In this document: piece by piece, positions 1 to 11,934 of the stretch | Layout: each line of letters starts with the position of its first letter | How positions within the stretch are numbered: position 1 is the first letter of the stretch | Source of the DNA: Deinococcus aerius | Lineage (GTDB): Bacteria; Deinococcota; Deinococci; Deinococcales; Deinococcaceae | Assembly (NCBI RefSeq): GCF_002897375.1 | Contig: NZ_BFAG01000005.1 | Location: 184,740-248,739, forward strand | Length of the DNA: 64,000 nt | Direction of reading: 5' to 3' | Position numbers and translations under genes: made by a program | Notes under the pieces: model-generated | The model's input: only the letters and a program-made list of their open reading frames with translations | Database searches by the model: none | What the model was told of the DNA's origin: nothing

Positions 1-461
1 CAGGGTGGCGTGAACCAGCGTGACCTCCCCCGGGCTGGCACGCTCAGTGTGGACGGCGAGCGGCAGACCGCTCGCATCCACCATCAGCATGATTTTGGTG
101 CCCTTGCCCTTCTTGGTTGGGCCAACGTTCGCGCCCCCTTTTTCGCGGCACTGAAGGTGCCGTCAATGAAGGCCTCGCGCAGGTCGAGTAGTCCCTGGTC
201 CTCCAACAGCTCGTAGAGCTGTCCCAGGATGTTCGGGAACACGCCGCGCTCGTTCCACTCCTGAAACCGCTCGAAGCAGGTGGACTTAGGCGGGTACTCC
301 GGACGCGGGAGGTGGTGCCACTGGGCCCCTGTACCGAGCACCCAGAGGATGCCTTCCAACAGTTCTTTGTCACCCCGCCGCGGTCGTCCGCGGCGGGTCT
401 GCTTTTCAGGAGGAGGCAGCAGAGGCGCGAGGATCGCCCACTGTTCATCGGTCAACCGCAC
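1..461 (-). CDS. IS5-family transposase, orfA plus orfB by -1 frameshift, truncated by window edge
   Basis: DDE transposase of the IS5 family, split-frame type. OrfA (84-461, GTG start, 125 residues) has the N-terminal pattern of the family: LTDEQWAILAPLLPPP, then GRPRRGD, then GILWVLGTGAQWHHLP, ending around FIDGTFSAAKKG, where the Asp is the probable first catalytic residue. In the 0 frame the protein ends soon after in a low-complexity tail. Reading one base back at the A5G5 run (134-143) restores the conserved continuation GANVGPTKKGKGTKIML and then VDASGLPLAVH up to the window edge. The fusion is therefore the likely active enzyme. It could instead be a plain frameshift mutation. Confidence 0.82.
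134..143 (-). other. putative -1 ribosomal slippage site in the transposase
   Basis: On the minus strand the 0-frame codons GCG AAA AAG GGG GCG contain the heptamer A AAG GGG, which fits X XXY YYZ. Slipping one base back gives AAA GGG GGC GCG AAC, which continues into the conserved transposase frame. The site coincides with the end of similarity in orfA and its start in orfB. Confidence 0.6.
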
Positions 462-530
462 TGCTTCAGGTTGTCACCCGTCCTCGCCTCACGACCGTGA
501 CGATTTTCCGGATGAACTCCTAGGGACTCT

Positions 531-842
531 GTGGCAAAGAGGACGCAGATTATCCATCATCAGGACGACATTCCCGCCTTTACAAGTGAGGCCGAGGAGG
601 CCGAGTTCTGGGCCACACACTCCCTAGCTGAACATCTGCTGCGCCTAGAGAACGTGGAGGGCGATCTTCTTCCTCCCGCCCGGCCCCACAAATCCAATCC
701 CACCAGCATCCGCCTGGGCACCGACCTGGAGCGGCGGCTGCGCCACCTCGCCGAACTGAAAGGCACCTCCTACCAGACACTCCTCAAGGAGTTCGTGCTG
801 GAAAGGGTGTACGAGGAGGAGAAGCGGCTGGGGGTAATCTAA
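531..842 (+). CDS. CopG/BrnA-type antitoxin, orphan
   Basis: A 103-residue protein resembling the CopG-family antitoxins of type II toxin-antitoxin modules. The N-terminal part (DDIPAFTSEAEEAEFWATHS) is the characteristic segment, and the C-terminal part (ISIRLGTDLERRLRHLAE-like stretch, residues 62-103) should form the ribbon-helix-helix DNA-binding fold. In this family the toxin gene normally lies immediately upstream. Here the insertion sequence end is directly upstream and no toxin is visible, so the toxin was probably displaced or lies beyond the element. The start is GTG at 531; no Shine-Dalgarno sequence is seen, perhaps because the insertion removed it. Confidence 0.7.
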   Translation: MAKRTQIIHHQDDIPAFTSEAEEAEFWATHSLAEHLLRLENVEGDLLPPARPHKSNPTSIRLGTDLERRLRHLAELKGTSYQTLLKEFVLERVYEEEKRLGVI

Positions 843-878
843 CAGGAATATCTAGCTACCTTATAGGCTCTGACAGGA

Positions 879-1286
879 TTACCAGGAAGCTGGTGCTGTG
901 GCAAGTGGGCCGAGTAATTGCTGTCCATCAAATTGGAAGTAAGCACCGTCTGATGATTTGACAAGGACATAAGAAGTGTTTTCGTCCTGCCGTACCTGAC
1001 AACTGGATACATTAGCAGGAAGTTCGGAAAAGATGGCTGGCGCACAGGGAGTCAAATTAGTGTATATAGGTTTACCGTTATCGCTACTACGTTGTATTTC
1101 GGCTCTCGTTACTGCATTACGAGCTAAAGATTTAGCGCTATTATTATTAGATGCTGCGCGCGCACTTATTATGTTGGGAAACAGGAAGAACAATATAAGG
1201 GAAATAATTGCAACAACCGACAGTAATTCAATCAAAGTAAAGCCTTGACGCTTAGGAGTGGCAGATCTTGTATGCTCCTGTTGCAT
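879..1286 (-). CDS. type IV pilin-like protein, AT-rich paralogue
   Basis: Pre-pilin of 135 residues with a class III signal peptide: a positively charged leader ending KRQG, cleavage before FTLIELLSVVAII, Glu at mature position 5, then a long hydrophobic helix (residues ~16-40). The C-terminal domain has two cysteines (CAPAIFSELPANVSSC) followed by QVRQDENTSY and YFQFDGQQL, which align with the neighbouring pilin at 1388-1804, so the two are paralogues. The DNA is strikingly AT-rich for this chromosome: 26 of 60 bases are G/C in 1081-1140 and 23 of 60 in 1141-1200. That suggests acquisition from another source. The RBS is AAAGG about 12 nt before ATG. It would be assembled by type IV pilus machinery encoded elsewhere. 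Confidence 0.88.
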   Translation of the reverse strand: MQQEHTRSATPKRQGFTLIELLSVVAIISLILFFLFPNIISARAASNNNSAKSLARNAVTRAEIQRSSDNGKPIYTNLTPCAPAIFSELPANVSSCQVRQDENTSYVLVKSSDGAYFQFDGQQLLGPLATAPASW

Positions 1287-1337
1287 TTCCGGTCAGCTAC
1301 CTTTAAAGAAACTTCGTCGAGGAGACCCTTAGATTGA

Positions 1338-1381
1338 GTAGTTTAAGGCCGCCCCGTAGCGTCGGGGCGGCCTTAAACTAC
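1338..1381 (-). terminator. perfect 19-bp hairpin between the two pilin genes
   Basis: Arms 1338-1356 and 1363-1381 are exact reverse complements (GTAGTTTAAGGCCGCCCCG and its complement) around a 6-nt loop. The hairpin begins 7 bases after the stop of the pilin at 1388 and would end its transcript. The following U tract is weak, so it may also act as an mRNA-stabilising stem that separates a highly expressed pilin from the gene behind it. Confidence 0.75.
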
Positions 1382-1387
1382 AGTATG

Positions 1388-1804
1388 TTAGGGAGTGCTC
1401 GTGATGCCCGTGGGAGCGGGAGCGCCAGCGGTTGTCGTGGAGGTAAGGGTGCTGCCATTGAAAACGTACTTGTTGCCAGTGCTCGCTTCAATGTAGCCAG
1501 TCGTCTCGTTCGGTCCCTGACGAACTTCGCAAGTACCCGCCTTAACAGCCGCAGGCTCGGTCATCGAGAGCGGAGCAGCCGTACACTTGAGGACAGCCCC
1601 CACCGTTGCACCAACAGCAGTACCGTTTGCGCGCGCGGACTCAGCCTGAGTCACCGCGTTACGCAGGAAGCTCTGAGCTGCGCTGTTGTTCGCCGCCTGC
1701 CGAGCGTTCAGCAGGTTAGGGATCAGCACCGCCGCCAGAATGCCGATGATGGCGATTACGATCAGCAGTTCGATGAGGGTGAAGCCTTGGGTTCCGTTCT
1801 TCAT
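1388..1804 (-). CDS. type IV pilin (major-pilin-like)
   Basis: Pre-pilin of 138 residues with a very short leader (MKNGTQG), cleavage before FTLIELLIVIAIIGILAAV, Glu at mature position 5, and the classic pilin helix through NLLNARQAANNSAAQSF. A cysteine pair (KCTAAP and GTCEVRQG) should close the C-terminal D-region loop. A strong AGGAG ribosome-binding site precedes ATG at 1804. The gene is followed at once by a perfect 19-bp hairpin and then by the paralogue at 879-1286. The short leader, good RBS and strong terminator fit an abundant structural pilin, which is an inference. Composition is nearer the chromosomal average than that of the paralogue. Confidence 0.93.
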   Translation of the reverse strand: MKNGTQGFTLIELLIVIAIIGILAAVLIPNLLNARQAANNSAAQSFLRNAVTQAESARANGTAVGATVGAVLKCTAAPLSMTEPAAVKAGTCEVRQGPNETTGYIEASTGNKYVFNGSTLTSTTTAGAPAPTGITSTP

Positions 1805-1977
1805 AGGGTCTCCTGGTGGCTGTCGGGATAAGGAATCGGGAGAAGTTCCGTCCAGCCGGGGATTGCTTTGCAGGTCCGGGTGTCTCCCGTCCTTGCTGGC
1901 ATGAGCTTATTTAGGAGGCTCTAACAGAGCCCTTACATGGAAAACGCGTGCATGGGGGGATCGGGGGGGGTGGTGTC

Positions 1978-2011
1978 CCTTACCTTGTCAGGAGGTAAGG
2001 CCACGTACCGT
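1978..2011 (+). promoter_or_regulatory. palindromic operator and promoter of the AbrB/PIN toxin-antitoxin pair
   Basis: CCTTACC (1978-1984) and GGTAAGG (1994-2000) form a perfect 7-bp inverted repeat with a 9-nt centre. A -35-like TTGTCA (1985-1990) lies in the centre and a -10-like TACCGT at 2006-2011, with a short 15-nt spacing. An operator spanning the promoter immediately before an antitoxin gene is the usual layout for autorepression by AbrB/MazE-type antitoxins. Confidence 0.5.
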
Positions 2012-2028
2012 GTAAAGAAGGAGGCGCT

Positions 2029-2280
2029 ATAAAGCGCACCACACTGACCAGCAAGGGCCAGGTCACGATCCCCGCAGTCATCCGGGAGGCATTGCACCTG
2101 CAAGCCGGGGACCGGCTGATTCTGAGCCTCACGGAAAACGGCTTCACGGCGTCTGTGGAGCGCACGCCGAAGGTTGAGGACGTGCGCGGGATTTTCGGGC
2201 ACGCGGCCCGGCCGGGCACGACTCGTGCCGAAGAACGCGCCGCCTTTGGGGAAGCGGTGGCCGGGAAGTACGCCCCTTGA
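2029..2280 (+). CDS. AbrB/MazE-family antitoxin with an apparent ATA start
   Basis: An 83-residue antitoxin of the SpoVT-AbrB swapped-hairpin family. The N-terminal DNA-binding motif is clear: KRTTLTSKGQVTIPAVIREA, then LQAGDRLILSLTENG. The C-terminal region (VEDVRGIFGHAARPG to the stop) would wrap the toxin. It is followed by a PIN toxin whose TTG start overlaps this stop (TTGA). The reading frame has no ATG, GTG or TTG between the stop at 1996-1998 and the conserved KRTT motif. An excellent AAGGAGG lies at 2018-2024, four bases before ATA at 2029. The start is therefore either a rare ATA codon or a mutated ATG; the first standard start, ATG at 2092, would delete the DNA-binding motif. Confidence 0.78.
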   Translation: MKRTTLTSKGQVTIPAVIREALHLQAGDRLILSLTENGFTASVERTPKVEDVRGIFGHAARPGTTRAEERAAFGEAVAGKYAP

Positions 2281-2675
2281 GAGTCCTCACTGACGCGGAT
2301 GTGATTCCGCGTTTTGTGCTGGAGGACCATCCGGAACTCGCTCCCCGTGCCGTGGCCCTGTTTGAGCGTGCGGCGGTTGGGGCCGTGCAGCTCGTCATTC
2401 CGCCCACCGTTCCCGCGGAGTGCTTCTCCACCCTGAAAACCTTGTACAAGTTGCCCCGCGCCGAGGTCGCCAGTGGCCTGCTCAAGGTGCTGAACCTACC
2501 AGGCGCGGTTGTGCCGGAAGAACAGGCCGTGACGGAGGCCCTGCGGCGGCTGAAGGAACGGCGCGTGGATTTCGCGGACGCTTACCTGGCGGCTCTGGGC
2601 CGGACGTTGGCCCTGCCGGTGGCGAGTTTTGACGGCGACCTGCGAACACTGGGCGCGGACGTGCTGGACGCCTGA
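2277..2675 (+). CDS. PIN-domain ribonuclease toxin (VapC-like)
   Basis: A 132-residue PIN-domain protein, predicted Mg2+-dependent RNase and toxin partner of the AbrB-type antitoxin just upstream. Acidic residues that would form the metal site are D6/D8 (LTDADVI), E48 (VPAECF), D98 and D101 (VDFADAYLAA) and D119/D121 (SFDGDL). The length is typical of VapC-like toxins. The TTG start at 2277 overlaps the antitoxin stop as TTGA, indicating translational coupling. The module is most likely chromosomal cargo alongside the insertion sequence and pilins; its target RNA cannot be told from sequence. Confidence 0.85.
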   Translation: MRVLTDADVIPRFVLEDHPELAPRAVALFERAAVGAVQLVIPPTVPAECFSTLKTLYKLPRAEVASGLLKVLNLPGAVVPEEQAVTEALRRLKERRVDFADAYLAALGRTLALPVASFDGDLRTLGADVLDA

Positions 2676-2897
2676 TCGCCGTGGGAGAGGGAGGCAGGCG
2701 CGGTTCTCCCGCTTTCCCCCTTTGATCTTCGGGGGGCACCGCCTGCTCTGTCAGCCCCGTGACAGGCAGCAGTGGTATGATTCTCGGCAGTTCGGCTGAG
2801 CTTGCCTCCCGAATGGGCTCACGCAGCCCCACCCCTATTCCACCCTCTGCACGCGCGGCGCGCCCGGGCCTCTTCCCGGCGACGCGCTTTTCCTGCC

Positions 2898-4263
<1,366 letters not shown>

Positions 4264-4264
<1 letters not shown>

Positions 4265-4959
4265 TGACGGAGGACGTGAAGGCGAAGGCGGCGGAGGGGG
4301 CGAACACGGGGCGGCGGCGCAGGCGCAGGCGCAGTGGTCGTGCGCCCGAGCAGACGCGGGTGCCCGGGCCCGGCCAGGTGTCGAACGCGACGAGCGTGCC
4401 GGTGCCCGCCGCCCCCAGCAAGCGCGGGCAGAAGAAGGGGCGTCCGCTCGCCGAGCCGCGCATTGGCGTGGGCTGCATCGTGCTGCGCGGCGAGGAGATC
4501 CTGCTCGTGCGTGAGCGCGGTCGCTGGTCGCTCCCCAAGGGCGGGCTGGAATCCGGGGAACTCGTGCAGGAGGGCGCCCGGCGCGAGACCTACGAGGAGA
4601 CCGGGCTGGTCGTGGAGCTGCGCGACCTCGCCTTTATCGTCGAGTTCCAGGCGCAGACCTGGGGGCATCACCTCCAGTTCTTCTACACCGGGCGCGAGGT
4701 GGGCGGCACACTGGGTCCCCGCGACCCCGACCGCGACGTGCAGGAGGCCAAATTTGTGCCCATCCGCCAGTTGCGTGAGTTCATCCGCTTTCGCCCCCGG
4801 CTGGTCGCCCTTGAAACCTGGCTGCGCGAGCGGCGGCCCCGGCACTTCGTCTTCAACCTCGACAAGGAACCCGCCATGCTCCGCAAACGCCGCCGGGTGG
4901 GTGTCGGCGCCGTCCAGCCCGAGCTGGCGGACGAGCCGACGGACGAGGCGGATTTGTAG
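4264..4959 (+). CDS. Nudix hydrolase with an arginine-rich N-terminal extension
   Basis: A 231-residue Nudix hydrolase that would cleave a nucleoside diphosphate linked to another group; the substrate is unknown. The Nudix box G-x5-E-x7-REx2EE is complete at residues 93-115 (GGLESGELVQEGARRETYEE). The first ~65 residues are a basic, low-complexity extension (GRRRRRRRSGR, then RGQKKGR), possibly nucleic-acid binding, and the C-terminus has another basic cluster (LRKRRRVG). It overlaps the dnaB stop, so the two are probably co-transcribed. Deinococcus genomes are rich in Nudix enzymes, often proposed to sanitise damaged nucleotides; assigning that role here is inference. Confidence 0.92.
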
Positions 4960-5072
4960 CCCGCGGGTGTAGGTCACTGTGAAAAGGCGCTTTGACGCGG
5001 CATCCCAGCCCCCTTGAGCAACGCCCATGAGTCGCTTGGGCGAGGAAATCACGTTCAGGAGAGTGGGCAAAG

Positions 5073-5226
5073 CTCCTCCCCCTTGAGGGGGGAGGTTGGG
5101 AGGGGGTGAGCGGGCACGCCCTGCGGCGCGGCCAGTAGACAAAGCAAGCCATCTTGCAGGCGCTCCGGCTACTCACACGCCCCCTCACCCCGGCCCTCTC
5201 CCACAGGGGGAGAGGGAGAAAAACCC
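5073..5226. repeat. intergenic palindromic repeat, CCTCCCCCTTGAGG family, copy A
   Basis: This repeat fills most of the 338-base gap 4960-5297. It opens with a hairpin-forming CCTCCCCCTTGAGGGGGGAG followed by TTGGGAGGGGGTGAGCGGGC, and closes with CCCTCACCCCGGCCCTCTCC plus a second hairpin and an A run. A second copy with the same two ends and a different middle lies at 41536-41700; part of the right half recurs at 30391-30438. I see no coding potential in it. Confidence 0.8.
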
Positions 5227-5285
5227 CTCATCAACGCGTCCGTTCACCTACCTGGGCACACCGAACCTCCCCCACTTCCTTCTGC

Positions 5286-5291
5286 TACAAT
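5286..5291 (+). promoter_or_regulatory. -10 box TACAAT for a leaderless transcript
   Basis: TACAAT ends 6 nt before ATG at 5298, so transcription should start at or next to the start codon. No Shine-Dalgarno sequence is present. Confidence 0.65.
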
Positions 5292-5297
5292 CAGAAT

Positions 5298-5519
5298 ATG
5301 AAGCGGGTGTTACGTAACAAGCCCTCCGGTGAGGAGGCGATTTCCTATCCCGTCAGCGGACGCGGGTACGCCCACGTCTGCCCCTCCTGCGGCGAGCCGC
5401 TGGCCCTCTACGACCTGCGCGACGGCGATCAGGCGTACTGGTGCGATCCCTGCGGCAAGGGGCACCGCGCGGGCGATCCCCCGGCCCGGGCATTGCGGCC
5501 CCTGCCCCACGCGGGCTGA
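5298..5519 (+). CDS. small zinc-ribbon protein of unknown function
   Basis: A 73-residue protein with two CxxC knuckles, CPSC (residues 28-31) and CDPC (residues 49-52), spaced as in a zinc ribbon that would bind one Zn2+. The remainder is polar with no membrane segment or signal peptide. ATG at 5298 is chosen over longer upstream readings because a TACAAT -10 box sits 6 nt before it and the upstream sequence belongs to a repeat. It stands alone between the repeat and an SDR gene with its own promoter. I do not recognise a specific family. Confidence 0.75.
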   Translation: MKRVLRNKPSGEEAISYPVSGRGYAHVCPSCGEPLALYDLRDGDQAYWCDPCGKGHRAGDPPARALRPLPHAG

Positions 5520-5563
5520 AGTCCTGAAGTGGTGCCCCGCCCCCGCCTCTCCGGTGGGGGCGC

Positions 5564-5569
5564 TATGCT
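5564..5569 (+). promoter_or_regulatory. -10 box TATGCT for a leaderless transcript
   Basis: TATGCT ends 6 nt before ATG at 5576 and there is no ribosome-binding site; it should drive the SDR-like gene and nrdR together. Confidence 0.6.
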
Positions 5570-5575
5570 GGGGGT

Positions 5576-6289
5576 ATGACTGCCGCCTCATCCCCTTCCC
5601 CTCTCGGCCCAGCCGTGCTGGCCGGACAGGTGATCGCGGTGACGGGCGCGGACCAGGGGTATGGCCGGACGATCAGCGCCGTGCTCGCCCGGGCGGGCGC
5701 GAGCGTGGTCCTGATCGGGGGCAACAGCGAGACGCTGGCCGCCGCCGCGAGCGGGCTGGAACTCGCGGGCGGCACGGCCATTCCCATCAAGGCCGACGTG
5801 GGCGTGCCGCTCGACTGGCTCAGCGCCCAGAACCGCATCCTGGAGATTTTCGGGGCGCTCCACGGCATCGTTCACCTGGCTGACAAACGCGCCCACACCA
5901 ACTTCACGATGCTCTCCGAGAACGAGTGGATGGAGCTGTTCAACTGCAACGTGAAGAGCAGCGTCGCCATCGCCCAGATCGTGCGCCGCCGCCTGCCCGG
6001 CACCTGGCTCACCCTCGTCGGGCCGCACCTGGACGAGGCCGGGCTCCAGGCGCATCCCCAGCGCGGGGCGCTGCGCGGCCTGGTGGAACACGCCCACGAC
6101 GAGGACCTGCGGGTGAACCTCGTGCTGCCCTCCCGCGCCAGCAGCGGGGATGAGGCGCTCGACCGCCCGCTGGCCGACGCGGTGCTCGCGCTCGCCACCC
6201 CGGCCCTGCGGCACCTGCGCGGGGCGGTGCTGGAGGTGCCCCTGCCGCCCGTGCCCAAGGTGCGTGCCCCCGAGGCGGCCCTGCGGTGA
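5576..6289 (+). CDS. degenerate short-chain dehydrogenase/reductase-like protein
   Basis: A 237-residue Rossmann-fold protein with the SDR cofactor motif TGADQGYG near residue 24 and the later HLADKRAH and NCNVKSS segments that correspond to the NNAG and N-x-K positions. The catalytic YxxxK is not found: where it should occur the sequence reads GPHLDEAGLQAHPQRGALRG, with neither Tyr nor Lys. The protein may bind NAD(P) without normal dehydrogenase activity. It overlaps nrdR by GTGA, so the pair is translationally coupled. A regulatory or structural role tied to nucleotide metabolism is possible but unproven. Confidence 0.8.
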   Translation: MTAASSPSPLGPAVLAGQVIAVTGADQGYGRTISAVLARAGASVVLIGGNSETLAAAASGLELAGGTAIPIKADVGVPLDWLSAQNRILEIFGALHGIVHLADKRAHTNFTMLSENEWMELFNCNVKSSVAIAQIVRRRLPGTWLTLVGPHLDEAGLQAHPQRGALRGLVEHAHDEDLRVNLVLPSRASSGDEALDRPLADAVLALATPALRHLRGAVLEVPLPPVPKVRAPEAALR

Positions 6290-6741
6290 AGTGCCCCTAC
6301 TGCTCCGCGCCCGACTCGCGGGTGGTCAACTCGCGCCCCAGTGACGACGGGGCCAGCATCCGGCGCCGCCGCGAGTGCCTGGGCTGCGCCCGGAGATTCA
6401 CCACCTACGAGCGGGCCCAGCTTGAGCCGCTGATGGTCGTCAAGCGCGGCGGCCAGCGCGAGGCCTTCAACCCTGACAAGCTGCTGCGCGGCCTGACCCT
6501 GGCGACCGAGAAACGCCCGGTGGACCCGGAGAAATTGCGCGCCTTCGCCTACGGCTTCGAGGACGAGGTGGGCGTGCCCGAGTTGCGGAGCGAGGAGATC
6601 GGCCGCCGCGCGATGACCTTCCTGCGCCCGCTCGACGACGTGGCCTATATCCGCTTCGCCAGCGTCTACCGTGATTTCGACAGCCTGGAAAGATTTATCG
6701 AGGAGATTCAGGGGTTGAAGGATCGGGAGGGGGGGGAGTAG
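6286..6741 (+). CDS. nrdR: transcriptional repressor NrdR of ribonucleotide reductase genes
   Basis: A 151-residue NrdR: an N-terminal zinc finger (CPYC at residues 3-6, CLGC later) followed by FTTYERAQ and an ATP-cone domain (VVKRGGQREAFNPDKLLRGL). It senses ATP/dATP and represses nrd operons through NrdR boxes. Length and motif order are typical. The GTG start overlaps the SDR-like gene stop (GTGA), so no separate promoter is expected. No nrd gene lies in the window. Confidence 0.96.
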   Translation: MKCPYCSAPDSRVVNSRPSDDGASIRRRRECLGCARRFTTYERAQLEPLMVVKRGGQREAFNPDKLLRGLTLATEKRPVDPEKLRAFAYGFEDEVGVPELRSEEIGRRAMTFLRPLDDVAYIRFASVYRDFDSLERFIEEIQGLKDREGGE

Positions 6742-6750
6742 GCGGGAGGT

Positions 6751-6822
6751 TGTCAGGCTGAGCCGCAGGCGAAGTATCCCAGGCAGGGCTGGAAGGCGGG
6801 ACCCTTCACTTCGTTCAGGGTG
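6751..6822. repeat. intergenic repeat, GTCATGCTGAG/CCCTTCGCTC family, copy 1
   Basis: GTCAGGCTGAGCCGCAGGCG near the left end and GACCCTTCACTTCGTTCAGG at the right end are imperfect inverted arms. Related copies are at 8814-8885, 50103-50160 and 60154-60216. It sits between nrdR and livM, downstream of both genes. Confidence 0.75.
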
Positions 6823-6889
6823 GAGGTGCCCCGGGAATGCTTTCAGCCGCCAGCCCTTTCAAGCTGACGGCTGACCGTTGAGGGTTGGG

Positions 6890-8733
<1,844 letters not shown>

Positions 8734-8813
8734 AGGCGAATCACGAGGTCAGGGGTCAGAGCGCCGGGGTTTGTTTCCCGAACCGGGTTGGAGGTAGGGG
8801 CGATAACCGATGT

Positions 8814-8885
8814 GTCACCCTGAACGAAGTGAAGGGCCTCGCCTTCCAACGTGTTCCGCAGATGCTTCGCTGCGCTCAGCATGAC
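8814..8885. repeat. intergenic repeat, GTCATGCTGAG/CCCTTCGCTC family, copy 2
   Basis: GTCACCCTGAACGAAGTGAA at one end and GCTTCGCTGCGCTCAGCATG at the other are complementary arms of the family consensus, here in the reverse orientation. It lies inside the transporter operon, between the binding-protein gene and livH. Confidence 0.75.
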
Positions 8886-8926
8886 AAGTCCTCCTCCAAT
8901 GGTTCGCTCTGACCCCTGGACCCTCC

Positions 8927-10150
<1,224 letters not shown>

Positions 10151-10179
10151 AAGTTCCTCCGTAGGAATGGGGGAGAGGT

Positions 10180-10916
<737 letters not shown>

Positions 10917-10920
<4 letters not shown>

Positions 10921-11675
10921 GCGTGCGCCTCCTCGCCCAGGTAGGCCTCGATCACCCGGGGGTCGCGCCGCACCTCGTCGTAGGTCCCGCTCGCCAGCAC
11001 CTGCCCGTACTGGAGGACCGTGATGCGGTCGGCGAGTTCGGCCACCACGCTCATGTTGTGTTCCACGAGGACGACCGTGCGTCCCCGCGCCACCTGCCGC
11101 ACGAGCGCGATCACGCGGCCAATCCCCTCCGAGCCCATGCCGCTCGTCGGCTCGTCGAGGAGCAGCACGCGCGGGTCCTGCGAGAGCGAGAGGCCGATTT
11201 CAAGCTGCCGCTTCTCGCCGTGGCTGAGGTCGGCGGCGAGCCGCGAATGCGCCCCCGCCAGGCCCACGTCCGCCAGAATCTGGTCGGCGCGTGGCCCCAG
11301 CGCCTCCAGCCGGGCGAGCGGCGTCCAGAACTGTCCCGGCAGCCGGGTCGGGGACTCCAGGGCCACGAGTACGTTGTCCCGCACCGTCAGGCTGGGAAAC
11401 ACGCTGCTGATCTGAAAGGAGCGCGAGAGCCCCCGCCGCACGATGGCGTACGGCGGCAGCGTGTCGATGCGCTCCCCGTGCAGCCTCACCTCGCCGCTGC
11501 TGGGCCGCAGGAAGCCCGAGAGCAGATTGAAGAGCGTGGTCTTGCCCGCCCCGTTCGGCCCGATGATCGCATGAATCTCGCCCTCCCGAATCTGGAGGCT
11601 CACGTCGTTCGTGGCGCGAAACCCGCGGAAATCCTTGACGAGGTGGCGCGCCTCCAGGGCTGCGCCCGCCGTCAT
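10917..11675 (-). CDS. livG: ABC transporter ATP-binding protein LivG
   Basis: A 252-residue ATPase of the LivG type: Walker A GPNGAGKTT, then the family-specific FNLLSGFLRPSSG, signature LSHGEKRQLEIG, Walker B LLLDEPTSGM, and the C-terminal HNMSVVAELADRITVL. It is the first gene of the transporter operon on the minus strand. The 259 bases between it and thyX hold no gene; a possible -10 (TAGACT on the minus strand at 11768-11773) is the only promoter-like element I can point to. Confidence 0.96.
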
Positions 11676-11934
11676 GGCGCCGCGCCGCGCTCGTCATCCG
11701 GCCTGCTGATCGACCAGTGTGTGGGCATCCTCCCCCCTTTCCAACCCTCAATTGTGGTGCAGGAGGGAGTCTAGCAGGGGACGGTTACGGGGGCGTCACA
11801 CTCTGCCAGACGCGACACGAGTTTGAGCAGTTCGCCTGGGAGACGGGGACCGGTGGAGTGTGGAAAGGACGCCTTCCAAAGGAACAGTTATTGACTGCTG
11901 CCTCGTCCAGATGCCTTCTCGGCGCGGAGCGTGC

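Larger units (their letters stand above)
1..525 (-). mobile_element. IS5-family insertion sequence, one end only
   Basis: The first half kilobase is the 5' part of an insertion sequence whose transposase is on the minus strand; the rest lies beyond the left edge. The right boundary is set only by the start of the next gene at 531. I could not confirm a terminal inverted repeat or a target duplication because the other end is missing, so the boundary is approximate. Confidence 0.7.
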
